A DNA stretch of 64,000 bases, from NCBI RefSeq assembly GCF_014267345.1, contig NZ_JACMYD010000003.1, positions 1 through 64,000 on the forward strand. Direction: 5' to 3'. The notes under the pieces are model-generated. The model was not told where the DNA came from and made no database searches. It saw only the letters and a program-made list of their open reading frames with translations. The DNA is from Corynebacterium sp. zg-331. GTDB lineage: Bacteria > Actinomycetota > Actinomycetes > Mycobacteriales > Mycobacteriaceae. Shown one piece after another: positions 36,184 through 44,774 of this stretch; position 1 is the stretch's first letter, and each line of letters starts with the position of its first letter. The translations under genes were made by a program, and so were the position numbers.

Positions 36184-39100
36184 TGGTGGACTTCCCTTCC
36201 GGTTGCACCGGGCACACGGTCTTGAGCACGCAGGTACGGCAGCCGTCATTGACCCGCGCGAGCAGGCTCGGGCCTCGCAGCTCGGCGGCGAGGGTGGGCA
36301 GCAGGGCGGCCAGCTCCTCCTGTTCCTCCGGGCTCAGGGCGGCCTGCGCCAGGACGGGGATCTTTTTCCTATCGCTGGCGGGATACACCAGCATCGCGCC
36401 GCCCAGGCGCGGGTGCTCCTTGCCCGCTACCACGGTATCCCCGCGGATCTCCCCCCGGGCCAGCGCCAGCTGGTAAGCCCGCAGCTGCATGTTCTCCTGG
36501 ACCGCGCCACTCCGAGCGCCGGTCTTAAAGTCCACGACGTAGTGATCCCCGGCGTCATCCCTATCCAGGCGATCCAGGCGCCCGGCGATGGTCACCTCCT
36601 CGCCGATGGGTACCGTGATCTTCATCTCCACGCCCACGGCCGGGCCCCGGGCCCCGATCCAATCCCGGGTGCGATCGAGCACGCGCGCCCACTCGGCGGC
36701 GTCTTGTTCCCGCCGCCACCGGGGCACCTCGTGATGCTCCCGCCACGCCCGGGTCACGATGTCCCTGGCCGTCTCCTCCGCCACCCCGCGCTCAAGAGCC
36801 TCGGCGTAGGCGTGCACGAGGGTTCCCTTGAGCATCTGCGAGCTTTCCTCGCTGCTCAGGAACTTCTCCGCCACCGCCCGCAGGGGGCACCGGTGAAGCT
36901 TCTCGATGTTCGAGGGAGACACGCTCACATGCGACTGCGCCACCAGCGGCTCCCGCGTGGAGGGACCACGCGCACCCCACCATTGATCGGGGTGCGCCCC
37001 CGGTACCCCGGCGCGGGCCAGGCGGGCAAGCTGTCGGGCCGCCTGGATTCGCGTGGCCTCGGCGGTGTCCGCCGCGCAGAGCACCCGGCGCAGTTCCGCC
37101 ACCGCCGCCGGGGCCGAGAGCACCGCAAAGCGCGGGCGATCCGTTTGCCTCTCCGCCCCGGCTGCCACGGATTCCGCCGCCTGCCCGTCTGGGCCGGGGT
37201 TTTCCGTTTCCACCCCCAGTTCCTGCTCCCACTGTTCGAGAAAGCGCGAGGGTTCGCGCACCTCGTCGGCCTCCTCCGCCACGGCGGTGACCAGGAGGCG
37301 GCCGGTGGCACGGGTGGTGGCCACGTGAAAGAGGCGGCGCTCCTCGGCGATCTTTTCCTGCGTCCGGCCGATGATGAGGTCGGGGTCGATCCCGGAATCC
37401 ACCAGGTCGATGAACTCCTCTTGCTCGAAGAGGGTGCCGGTCTCGCCCAGCGCGGGCCAGGCGTCGTCTTGAACGCCGGCCACCACCACCGTGTGCCACT
37501 GGCGGCCCGCCGCGCCGTGCGCGGTGAGCACCGTGACCGCCTCGGGCGGGGCCGAGCGGCGATCACGCACCCCGGTGGGCAGTTCCTGTTCCTCGATGTG
37601 GCGGATAAAGGAGTCCACGCTGGCGTGGGGTCGGCGCTCGACGTAATCGCCGGCGGCGTCGAAAAGGGCCATCATGGCGTCCAGGTCCCGATCCGCCTGG
37701 GAGCCGGCGGCCCCGCCGCGCAGGGCCGCCACGGAGAGGCGTTCGGCCAGCCCCGTGGCGTCCCACAGCTCCCACAGCACCTCCTCCACCGAGCCGCCCG
37801 CCGCCTTGGCCCGATTCCCGGCGTCTAACACCGCGCGCATGCGGGTGAGGATGTCCCACTCGCGCTGGGTGAGGATCTCGCGCAGTCGCGCCTCCTGTTC
37901 TTCGTCCGGGACGCGCGCGGGGTCGAGCAGGCGGCCTAGCGTGACCATCGCCCGCGTACTCATGTCGCTGCGGCGCAGGCCCCGCAGCAGACGGCGCAGC
38001 GTGACCGGGTCGGCCCCGCCCACCGGTCCCAGCAGCAGGGCCTCCCACTCGTGCGCACGCAGTTGCTCGCTCAGCGCCCGAACGCCCAGGACGATTCCGG
38101 CCACCAGGGGCTGCTGAGCGAGCACCGTATCCGTGGCCTCGATGTGCACGGGCACCCCCGTGCTCAGCAGCACCCGCCGCACCGGGTCGATCATCCCCGC
38201 GGAGCGCACGATCACGGCGATCTGGCTCCACGCCACCCCGTCGAGCAGGTGGGCGCGGCGGATGACGTCCGTGTACCGGGCCTGCTCCGCCAGCGCCGAA
38301 TCCGCGATGTACGCGCCGGCCCGGGGGGTGCGGCGAGAACGCGCCAGCGCCACCTCGCGTTCCGCGGGAAAGCCGCGCAGGAAGTCCGGGGAGGCACCCC
38401 GGAAGTGGAAGATGGACTGCTCGGGGTCGCCGCCTACCACCGCCAGCGTGGCGCGCCGCGCGATCATCTCCACCAGCTCCCCGGAAAGGGGGTCGAGGTG
38501 CTGGGCGTCGTCCACCAGCACCGTGTGCCATAGGCCGTCGAGCACCGAGGGATCCCGGCGCAGCGCGCCCAGCGCCACGTGCACCAGCTCCGAGGCGCTG
38601 TAGGAGTGCGCGCCGCTGAGCGCCATGGTGCGCTCGTACTCGCGCAGGAATCCGCCCGCCGCAGCCCAGGCGGGGCGCCCGTGGGCCCGGCCCAGTTCCT
38701 CTAGCCTCTCCGCGCCCACCCCGCGCTCGGCGGCCCGCAGCAGGAAGTCGCGCAATTGCCGCGCGAAACCCACCATCTCCAGCGCCGGAACGTGCTCGGG
38801 AGGCCAGGGGCCGCGCCCCTCTTCCGCGTGACCCGCCAGAAGTTCCCGGATCACGGCGTCCTGCTCCGCTCCCGTGATGAGCCGGATCTTTTCCTTGCTC
38901 ACCCGGCGCAGCAGCGCGAAGGCCAGGGAATGCAGGGATCGCGCCACGGGTTCCTCGGTGGCGTAGCGTTGTCCGGAGGCCAGTAGGCGATCGTGGATCT
39001 CCCGGCGTAGCCGGGCCGCAGAATCCTTGGCCGCGGTGATGAGTAGGACTCCCGAGGAGCCCTGTTCGCGCTCGATGGCCGCCACGGCGGTATCCACCAG

Positions 39101-39265
39101 AAGGGAGCTCACCCCCGAACCGGCGGGCCCGGTGATCCGCCATCGCCCCCGCTGCGGCAGGCCCGTGGCAAGCTCATCCCAGCGTCGCTGCGTCGAGGCG
39201 GTGTTCCTCCGGGTCAGTACCACCTCGGGGGTGGGAGCGGGTTCGTGTGTATGCACCATGCTCAC
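36170..39265 (-). CDS. adnA: DNA helicase-nuclease AdnA with degenerate motor
   Basis: AdnA is the partner subunit of AdnAB, 1031 residues, with a vestigial helicase and a Fe-S nuclease. The Walker A loop reads GPAGSGVSSLL at residue 46 on, so the nucleotide-binding lysine is replaced by Val52. The Walker B region is VLVDDAQHLDP instead of DEYQ or DEAQ. The nuclease is intact: AGRLDRLDRDDAGDHYVVD then FKTG near 910, with cluster cysteines C793, C1009, C1012 and C1018. The GTG at 39265 overlaps the stop of the gene before it as GTGA, and its own end overlaps adnB. An ATG at 39259 is a second choice. Confidence 0.92.
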   Translation of the reverse strand: MSMVHTHEPAPTPEVVLTRRNTASTQRRWDELATGLPQRGRWRITGPAGSGVSSLLVDTAVAAIEREQGSSGVLLITAAKDSAARLRREIHDRLLASGQRYATEEPVARSLHSLAFALLRRVSKEKIRLITGAEQDAVIRELLAGHAEEGRGPWPPEHVPALEMVGFARQLRDFLLRAAERGVGAERLEELGRAHGRPAWAAAGGFLREYERTMALSGAHSYSASELVHVALGALRRDPSVLDGLWHTVLVDDAQHLDPLSGELVEMIARRATLAVVGGDPEQSIFHFRGASPDFLRGFPAEREVALARSRRTPRAGAYIADSALAEQARYTDVIRRAHLLDGVAWSQIAVIVRSAGMIDPVRRVLLSTGVPVHIEATDTVLAQQPLVAGIVLGVRALSEQLRAHEWEALLLGPVGGADPVTLRRLLRGLRRSDMSTRAMVTLGRLLDPARVPDEEQEARLREILTQREWDILTRMRAVLDAGNRAKAAGGSVEEVLWELWDATGLAERLSVAALRGGAAGSQADRDLDAMMALFDAAGDYVERRPHASVDSFIRHIEEQELPTGVRDRRSAPPEAVTVLTAHGAAGRQWHTVVVAGVQDDAWPALGETGTLFEQEEFIDLVDSGIDPDLIIGRTQEKIAEERRLFHVATTRATGRLLVTAVAEEADEVREPSRFLEQWEQELGVETENPGPDGQAAESVAAGAERQTDRPRFAVLSAPAAVAELRRVLCAADTAEATRIQAARQLARLARAGVPGAHPDQWWGARGPSTREPLVAQSHVSVSPSNIEKLHRCPLRAVAEKFLSSEESSQMLKGTLVHAYAEALERGVAEETARDIVTRAWREHHEVPRWRREQDAAEWARVLDRTRDWIGARGPAVGVEMKITVPIGEEVTIAGRLDRLDRDDAGDHYVVDFKTGARSGAVQENMQLRAYQLALARGEIRGDTVVAGKEHPRLGGAMLVYPASDRKKIPVLAQAALSPEEQEELAALLPTLAAELRGPSLLARVNDGCRTCVLKTVCPVQPEGKSTIERS

Positions 39266-40119
39266 AGTGTGGCAGACAGCCGAGTCAGCACCAGGCGCGC
39301 CACCCCCTCCAGATTCGAAACTATGTTCGACTTTACCCCTTCCATCTGGGCGTCCACGTAGGCCCGGTACAGCACTGCGCGCACCGCCAGCTGGTCGAGA
39401 TCGGGAACGTGGCTAAACCTCTCGAAGACCTCCGCATCGGTCGCCCCGATGAGCAGGGCGTCCACCATCGTCTGCGCAGCTGTGTAGCCGTGCGGTCGCA
39501 CCACGCCCACCAGGTCAGTGAGCGCCGGGCCCCCGCCCTCCGCGTACACGGTGGTGCCCAGCATGTCCGCGTGCCCGATCCCCACCGGGGAGGAAACCTC
39601 CTCGCGCGCGGCGCGCAGCGCCTGGATAACCTCCCGCAGGCGCGCGTCCTTCAGCCCCATGTCCACCGCCCCCACGTCCGGGGACCAGGCGCAGCGATCC
39701 GCCACGGAGAAAATATCGTCGCCGCTGGTATCGGGCTGTTCCTCCACCGAAACCAGGGCCGCCTCCAGGCGCAGCGCCGCCACCACGGTCTCGTCCACGC
39801 GCTGCACCAGGTGACCCGGCACGAAGGTGGAGGCGCGCCATCCCCCCGCCACGAAGCGGCCGTCGGTGGAACGCACCGGGCGAGCCACCGTCAGCCCGGG
39901 AACGCTCAGGCGGTCGCGCACCCGGGCCGACCACGCCACGTGCGGCCCCACGGCGCGCGAAAGAACCACGTCGCCGATACGCCAACCGTGATCCCAGGCG
40001 CTGCCCAGGGGCACCGGCTCGCCGTCTGCGGCATGAAAAACGGCGGCCACCTGCTCGGGGAGGCGCTCCGGGCGCGGCGCGAGCGGAGCGGACTGTGCTG
40101 TTTTGACAACCTTGTTCAC
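39262..40119 (-). CDS. TIGR02569-like conserved actinobacterial protein
   Basis: A 285-residue cytosolic protein found upstream of adnAB in actinobacteria (Rv3205c-like); function unknown. Stretches such as PVPLGSAWDHGWRIGDVVLS, WRASTFVPGHLVQRVDETV and GIGHADMLGTTVYAEGGGPA have the look of an aminoglycoside-phosphotransferase-like fold, with HADMLGT in place of the usual catalytic HGDL. That comparison is tentative. The GTG at 40119 overlaps the stop of the DUF3152 gene as GTGA and has AAGGTGA upstream; the longer frame adds 13 residues. It ends in another GTGA overlap with adnA. Confidence 0.75.
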   Translation of the reverse strand: MNKVVKTAQSAPLAPRPERLPEQVAAVFHAADGEPVPLGSAWDHGWRIGDVVLSRAVGPHVAWSARVRDRLSVPGLTVARPVRSTDGRFVAGGWRASTFVPGHLVQRVDETVVAALRLEAALVSVEEQPDTSGDDIFSVADRCAWSPDVGAVDMGLKDARLREVIQALRAAREEVSSPVGIGHADMLGTTVYAEGGGPALTDLVGVVRPHGYTAAQTMVDALLIGATDAEVFERFSHVPDLDQLAVRAVLYRAYVDAQMEGVKSNIVSNLEGVARLVLTRLSATL

Positions 40120-40985
40120 GATGTCACCTTGGGGTAGGGCCACGGATTGTACTTGCACGTGGCGTTATCGTCCGAGTACACCTCGTCTGGGTCGAAGCCA
40201 GCGAGTTGGGAGTTGTTCAGGCTCAGCGTCTGCTGCATCATCACCGGGGCCAACTCGCCGTTGCCCCCGCAGGGCTCGTGCATGGCAAAGCCCAGGCCGT
40301 GGCCCACCTCGTGATTGATGAGGTATTGGCGGTAGCTACCCACATCCCCCTGGAACGGGGTCGCGCCGCGCACCCAGCGCGACTCGTTGATCACCACGCG
40401 ATTGCCATCGGAATAAAAGCAGCTGGTCTCCATAGCCAAATCCGTGCCGCACAACTCATGCGTGGTGCCCACGGAGGTCAGTTGGATGCGCATCGTGGGC
40501 TGATCGGAGGCGGCCACGTGCTCAAAGCGATAGGCCGGGTCGTGCGTCCAACCCTTGGGGTTGGACAGGGTGGCGTCAATCATGGCGGCCAGGGCATCGT
40601 CGCCGCCCAGGCCGGCGGTATCCACCCCGCCCTCTACCTCGATGACGTAGCGCACCACCTTGTCCCGCCCCTCGCCGGCGGCCATGCCGGGGGTGCCGAT
40701 CACCCGATACCTGCCGTTTCCTCGCTCCGTGTAGGGCCCGCCGGCCGGCAGCGCGTCCGTGGCGGCGCGTAATTCCCCCTCGTCGGAGGGCAGCGGTCCG
40801 CGCTTACCCTCGGCAGAATGGGCGCCGCTGGTCGCGGCCTGTCCCGTCGGGCCGGTGTCCTCAGTAGGTGCCGCGACCATATCCCACAACACCCACACCG
40901 TGATGACCACCAACACGGGGATGGCATAGGCGCGCCAGCCATAATCGCGGGCGAAGCGCACCAGCGCGCTCTCCGAGGCGCCCAT
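40116..40985 (-). CDS. DUF3152 membrane-anchored metzincin-like protein
   Basis: A 289-residue protein of the DUF3152 family (Rv3207c-like). One N-terminal membrane helix (AIPVLVVITVWVLWDMVA, about residues 20-37) anchors it, with the rest outside. A linker rich in Gly and Thr is followed by the domain, which holds HEVGHGLGFAMH near residue 232. This is a full HExxHxxGxxH zinc motif, followed by PVMMQQT in the place of the metzincin Met-turn. Four cysteines, including ELCGTDLAMETSC, suggest disulfides. It is probably a surface peptidase. Its start abuts the DUF3107 stop. Confidence 0.88.
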   Translation of the reverse strand: MGASESALVRFARDYGWRAYAIPVLVVITVWVLWDMVAAPTEDTGPTGQAATSGAHSAEGKRGPLPSDEGELRAATDALPAGGPYTERGNGRYRVIGTPGMAAGEGRDKVVRYVIEVEGGVDTAGLGGDDALAAMIDATLSNPKGWTHDPAYRFEHVAASDQPTMRIQLTSVGTTHELCGTDLAMETSCFYSDGNRVVINESRWVRGATPFQGDVGSYRQYLINHEVGHGLGFAMHEPCGGNGELAPVMMQQTLSLNNSQLAGFDPDEVYSDDNATCKYNPWPYPKVTS

Positions 40986-41216
40986 TTAGGCCCCGATAAA
41001 GCCCACGGCGCGCGGCGCGGAGGCCCCCATGTCTACGTAGGCGATCGCGGCGGTGCGCACCAGATACGTGCGGCCCTTGGTGTCCTGCAGTTCCAGCACG
41101 CCCTCGCCGCCGCCGAGGCTCTGCGCGATCCTCGCCTTGAGTTCCGCGTTATCCTCCTCGGCCACGTGCACCACCAGTTCCCGCGGGGAATCCTGAAAAC
41201 CGATCTTGATGTCCAT
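40986..41216 (-). CDS. DUF3107 small conserved protein
   Basis: A 76-residue cytosolic protein of the DUF3107 family (Rv3208A-like), starting MDIKIGFQDSPRELVVHVAE and ending AYVDMGASAPRAVGFIGA. The family is small, conserved and uncharacterised. It is the first gene of the overlapped minus-strand run DUF3107, DUF3152, TIGR02569-like, adnA, adnB. Its stop TAA directly abuts the ATG of the DUF3152 gene. It is divergent from rhlE across 117 bases that hold both promoters. Confidence 0.85.
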   Translation of the reverse strand: MDIKIGFQDSPRELVVHVAEEDNAELKARIAQSLGGGEGVLELQDTKGRTYLVRTAAIAYVDMGASAPRAVGFIGA

Positions 41217-41320
41217 AGCGCCTGCCTTATATTCCTCGTTCGCGTGCCTGCGTCGTTGATGCCGTGACGGTTCGCGCCGGGCGGCCCGGCGGTCATGGAA
41301 CCATCATAGTCAGGTGTCGA

Positions 41321-41326
41321 TAGTAT
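41321..41326 (+). promoter_or_regulatory. Candidate -10 element of rhlE
   Basis: TAGTAT lies seven bases before the GTG start of rhlE. A transcript from it would begin at or within a base of the start codon. No convincing -35 is seen. Confidence 0.35.
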
Positions 41327-41333
41327 CTAAGGT

Positions 41334-42668
41334 GTGTCTGCAGGAAATAACAGCCCGACCTTCGCGGAACTCGGCGTCGCCGTGGAAATCACGGACGCCC
41401 TGAAGCGCAGGGGCATCGAGCGCACCTTCGCCATCCAGGAATACACCCTGCCGCGGGCGCTCGACGGCCGCGACATTATCGGCCAGGCCCACACCGGCAT
41501 GGGAAAAACATACGGATACGGCATCCCCCTGCTCGACCGCGTTTTCGACGCCGCGGACATCCCCGAGCTCGACGGCTCCCCCCGCGCCCTGGTCGTCGCC
41601 CCCACCAGGGAGCTCGCCGACCAGGTGGGCGAGGACCTGCGCCAGGCTGCCGCAAACCTGCCGCTCTCCGTGACCACCATCGTGGGCGGGCGCGGCTACG
41701 AGGAGCAGATCGCGGCCCTGCGCGCGGGCTCGGACGTGGTGGTGGGCACCCCCGGACGCCTGCTGGATCTCCATTCCTCCGGCTCCCTCGACCTCGGCCA
41801 GGTGGCCATCCTGGTGCTCGATGAGGCCGATGAGATGCTCGATCTGGGGTTCTTGCCCGCCGTGGAAAAGATCATGGCCGCGCTCACCCACCCCCACCAG
41901 ACCATGCTCTTTTCTGCCACCATGCCCGGCGCGATCCTGGCGCTCGCGCGCGGCTTCATGGATCACCCCTTGCATATCCGCGCGGAGATGGGCGAGACCA
42001 AGCCCACCCACGATCGGATCCGCCAAGTGGTATTCCAGGCGCACCGCATGGACAAGCTCGCCGTGGTAGCCAGGATTCTCCAGGCCCCAGGCCGGGGGCG
42101 CACCATCATTTTTAGCCGCACCAAGCGCGCCGCCGCCGGCCTGGCCGAGGATCTCGCCCAGGCCGGATTCACCGTGGCCGCGGTGCACGGGGATCTTCCG
42201 CAGCAGCTGCGGGAGGAATCGCTCCAGGCCTTCCGGGACCGGCGCGTGGAGATCCTCGTGGCCACGGACGTGGCGGCGCGCGGCATCGACGTCGATGACG
42301 TCACCCACGTCCTCAACTACCAGGTCCCCGACGACCCCATGACCTACATCCACCGGATCGGCCGCACGGGGCGTGCCGGGCACAGCGGCGTCGCCGTGAC
42401 CCTGGTGGGCTACGACGAGGCGGCCAAGTGGCGCGTCATCGACGAGGAACACGCGCTGGGCTTCCCCGATCCACCCGCATGGTTTTCTACCTCACCGGAG
42501 CTGAGCGAGGCCTTCGATCTTCCCCCGGACGCCGGCGACTCCGTCGGCCCACCGCGCCGCGTCTTCGGCGGGCCGACGGCCTCCCGGAGCGGGATGCGCC
42601 GTGGGACCGCCTCCCGGAGGCCTCACCGGGTGGCGCGGGGCATGCAAGGGGGGCGCGGGAGACGGTGA
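41334..42668 (+). CDS. rhlE: DEAD-box RNA helicase
   Basis: An ATP-dependent RNA helicase of 444 residues in the place of mycobacterial rhlE (Rv3211). It has the Q motif FAIQEYTLP near residue 34, motif I AHTGMGKTYGYG near 51, motif Ia PTRELADQV, motif II VLDEADEML near 160, SATMPG, and motif VI HRIGRTGRAGH near 345. The C-terminal tail is Arg and Gly rich, typical of RNA-binding tails. The GTG at 41334 has no usable Shine-Dalgarno sequence, and a -10-like TAGTAT lies just before it. Its stop overlaps the next gene as GTGA. Confidence 0.93.
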   Translation: MSAGNNSPTFAELGVAVEITDALKRRGIERTFAIQEYTLPRALDGRDIIGQAHTGMGKTYGYGIPLLDRVFDAADIPELDGSPRALVVAPTRELADQVGEDLRQAAANLPLSVTTIVGGRGYEEQIAALRAGSDVVVGTPGRLLDLHSSGSLDLGQVAILVLDEADEMLDLGFLPAVEKIMAALTHPHQTMLFSATMPGAILALARGFMDHPLHIRAEMGETKPTHDRIRQVVFQAHRMDKLAVVARILQAPGRGRTIIFSRTKRAAAGLAEDLAQAGFTVAAVHGDLPQQLREESLQAFRDRRVEILVATDVAARGIDVDDVTHVLNYQVPDDPMTYIHRIGRTGRAGHSGVAVTLVGYDEAAKWRVIDEEHALGFPDPPAWFSTSPELSEAFDLPPDAGDSVGPPRRVFGGPTASRSGMRRGTASRRPHRVARGMQGGRGRR

Positions 42669-43897
42669 GCCCTTCCCCCCTGCGCCGCACCCGGCGCGAC
42701 CTCGTGGCCACGGCAGCCCTGGGCATCCTCGGCGCGGCGGCGGTGGCCGGGGTGGCGCTGACCGCCCCGATCCGCGACGCGCATCCGCAGCCCTACGCGG
42801 GGGAATACTCCGTGCCCACCTCGCTGGCGGCGGCCCCCGCCGCGCTGACCGAGGCGTGGTCGGCCCCCGATGTGCCCACGCCGGGGGTGAATCGGCCGCT
42901 TTATGCCTACGGGCTGGTCTTTAGCCGCGACGCGCACGCGGTCTATGCCCGGGATCAGCGCGGCGAGGCGCTGTGGACCTACGAGCGTCAGGACGCCGAG
43001 ATCTGTTCCCTGGGCGCGGCCTGGGGTTCGGTGGTGGTGACCTATCGCACCGGTGTGGGCTGCGGCGACGTGGTGGCCTTGGACGCCAAGACCGGTGCAT
43101 ACAAGCACACCCGCTCCGCGCTCAGCAGCGCGGAGACCGCCGCCGTGGCCTCCAACGACCGAATCGGCACCGTCAGCCCGCAGCGAGTAGAGCTGTGGCG
43201 CTCGGATCTTGTCCGCACCGTGGAGTACGGCGACGTGGAGGCCAAGCAGGAACCCGAGCTGCAGCCCCACGAGGACTGCACGATCACCTCGGCGCTGACC
43301 CGCAAGGACGTGCTGGCCGTGACCGAGACCTGCCCCGACGACGAGGGCACGTGGCTACGCATGCTGGAGGCCACCCCGGAATCCTCCCGCGAACCGACGA
43401 TCACCGGGGAGGCGCTGCTGCCCGAGCGCCACGCTCGCCTGGTGGCGGTGGGCGAGACGGCCGCGGCGGTGTACATCCCCGGGCGGCGGCCGCGCCTTGC
43501 TTCCTTTGACACCGCGGGCACGGAGCTGGTCTCCCGCGAGGTGGAGCCCGCCCCCCTGGCCGAGGAAGCCGGGGATATCTTTTCCCCCCGCACCGCGGAC
43601 CTCCCCTCACGCATGAGCTGGTTCGACGGCCGACGTCTCTATCTCTTTCACCCCAACGATCTCTCCGTGGCTCAGATCATCGAGGATGCGGTGGGCACCG
43701 GGGCTGCGGCGGCGGATCGCCTGCTCTATCCCACCGAGGACGGGATCGCGGTGGCCACCGCCGAGGGCGATCGCGTGGAGCGCACCCTGGGGCTGTCGCG
43801 CCCGGGCCACCCCGGGATCATCTCCCTAGCGGTGGCGGGCGAGACCGTGGTGGAACGCCGCGACGATCAGCTCGTGGGGCTGCGCCCCACGTCCTAG
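42665..43897 (+). CDS. Membrane-anchored beta-propeller-like protein (Rv3212-like)
   Basis: A 410-residue protein with an N-terminal anchor (RRTRRDLVATAALGILGAAA) and a long exported part. Repeated strands of the YARDQRGEALWTYERQDAE and VVALDAKTGAYKHTRS type suggest a PQQ-like eight-bladed propeller. Paired cysteines (EICSLG ... GVGCGD; EDCTI ... ETCPDD) suggest disulfides. It is Rv3212-like and of unknown function. The GTG at 42665 overlaps the rhlE stop as GTGA, so the two are translationally coupled, an odd pairing of an RNA helicase with an exported protein that mycobacteria share. Confidence 0.82.
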   Translation: MSPSPLRRTRRDLVATAALGILGAAAVAGVALTAPIRDAHPQPYAGEYSVPTSLAAAPAALTEAWSAPDVPTPGVNRPLYAYGLVFSRDAHAVYARDQRGEALWTYERQDAEICSLGAAWGSVVVTYRTGVGCGDVVALDAKTGAYKHTRSALSSAETAAVASNDRIGTVSPQRVELWRSDLVRTVEYGDVEAKQEPELQPHEDCTITSALTRKDVLAVTETCPDDEGTWLRMLEATPESSREPTITGEALLPERHARLVAVGETAAAVYIPGRRPRLASFDTAGTELVSREVEPAPLAEEAGDIFSPRTADLPSRMSWFDGRRLYLFHPNDLSVAQIIEDAVGTGAAAADRLLYPTEDGIAVATAEGDRVERTLGLSRPGHPGIISLAVAGETVVERRDDQLVGLRPTS

Positions 43898-44307
43898 CCC
43901 CCGTAGACCTGGCTGGCCCAGGCCACGGCCCGGGGGCTCAGCATCATGGCCAGCACCGCCACCGCGGACATCCCCGTGGCCAGGCCCAGGACCCAGGCTC
44001 CCGCCCCGCACATGGTGCAGGAGATCGGCAGCAGGATGAGGCTGAGCATGATGACCGGGCCGCGCCCCCACCTCCCCCGGGCACGCAGCACCGCCACCGC
44101 CCCGGCAAACACGGTGCCGAAGATGAGAAGGAAAAAGATCGCGGTGCCCAGGCCCACCCAGGAGGCGTTCGCGCTCTGGCTGACGATGGATTCCTCGCGT
44201 GCACCACCAATCTGACGCACGACGAGAAAGAGGGCATATCCGATTCCCACGAGGGATTGCGCGAGGGCGACGAAGGCGGCCCAGCGGACGGGGGCAGGGG
44301 GTGTCAT
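43894..44307 (-). CDS. Four-helix membrane protein, unknown
   Basis: A 137-residue membrane protein with about four hydrophobic helices: WAAFVALAQSLVGIGYALFL, LGTAIFFLLIFGTVFAGAVA, VIMLSLILLPISCTMCGAGA and the C-terminal GMSAVAVLAMMLSP. No enzyme motif is seen. I use the ATG at 44307; a GTG two codons upstream is equally possible. It converges on the gene at 42665 with overlapping stops (CTAG). A DtxR-box-like site lies 124 bases upstream of its start. Confidence 0.7.
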   Translation of the reverse strand: MTPPAPVRWAAFVALAQSLVGIGYALFLVVRQIGGAREESIVSQSANASWVGLGTAIFFLLIFGTVFAGAVAVLRARGRWGRGPVIMLSLILLPISCTMCGAGAWVLGLATGMSAVAVLAMMLSPRAVAWASQVYGG

Positions 44308-44430
44308 GCTCACGGCAGCAATTCTATCGCGGCGGTTCCCACCGACGCGCAAGGCGGGAACCGAGGCCGCCGATTTGACTCATCGAGGCCCTTCTCTTCC
44401 ACTCCCATCGCCGCAGCATAACGGCAAGAA

Positions 44431-44449
44431 TAAGGATAGGCTCACTAAA
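44431..44449. promoter_or_regulatory. DtxR/IdeR-box-like site
   Basis: TAAGGATAGGCTCACTAAA matches the 19-base DtxR consensus TTAGGTTAGSCTAACCTAA at 14 positions, including the AGG half and the central TAGGCT. It lies between the divergent 43894 gene and whiB. Confidence 0.4.
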
Positions 44450-44594
44450 ATTACCCCTCCCCTCCGCGCCGAGGCCCGGAAAAATATCCACAAAAATATG
44501 TGATTTACACTACTTTTTTGCCGAACCCCTAGCCAAGGTTGTTGATGCATGCCATGATCTCCTGGTAGCCACAACGACCCAGTTCGTTCCTGGA

Positions 44595-44628
44595 GCGTCC
44601 ATCCGCAGGCACCGGCGCGGATGGACGC
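44595..44628 (+). promoter_or_regulatory. Perfect 12-bp hairpin in the whiB leader
   Basis: GCGTCCATCCGC at 44595 and its exact complement GCGGATGGACGC at 44617 enclose a ten-base loop, 147 bases before the whiB start. No T-run follows, so it is not a standard terminator. It may be a leader RNA structure or a protein-binding palindrome. Confidence 0.6.
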
Positions 44629-44774
44629 AGCGCACGAGCCGCCCCTCGGCCCGGCGGCGGCGCTACACCCCTTTTCCCGAACCCTGCAGTGGGGTTCCTC
44701 CGGTGCGCCCTGACGGCCCCACCCCGGCCCGCAAGGCACAACGAACGACCGACGTAGTTATAAGGAGAACCACC

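Larger units (their letters stand above)
44308..44774. other. Intergenic region and long leader of whiB
   Basis: 467 bases without a gene. It contains, in order, a DtxR-box-like site (44431-44449), an AT-rich stretch around 44470-44520 with a TGTGATTTACACT element that could be a GlxR/CRP half-site or a -10, and a perfect 12-bp hairpin (44595-44628). The ribosome site for whiB (AAGGAG at 44762) follows. The minus-strand frame across it has no protein features. Confidence 0.6.

Noticed and set aside
33778..36225. An 815-codon plus-strand open frame
   Set aside because: Antisense to adnB, which has full helicase and nuclease motifs.
44490..44512. GlxR/CRP site in TGTGATTTACACTA upstream of whiB
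   Set aside because: Only the left half fits TGTGA-N6-TCACA; the right half has two of five matches.
44380..44739. 119-codon minus-strand open frame upstream of whiB
   Set aside because: It covers the hairpin and the AT-rich promoter region, and has no ribosome site or protein features.
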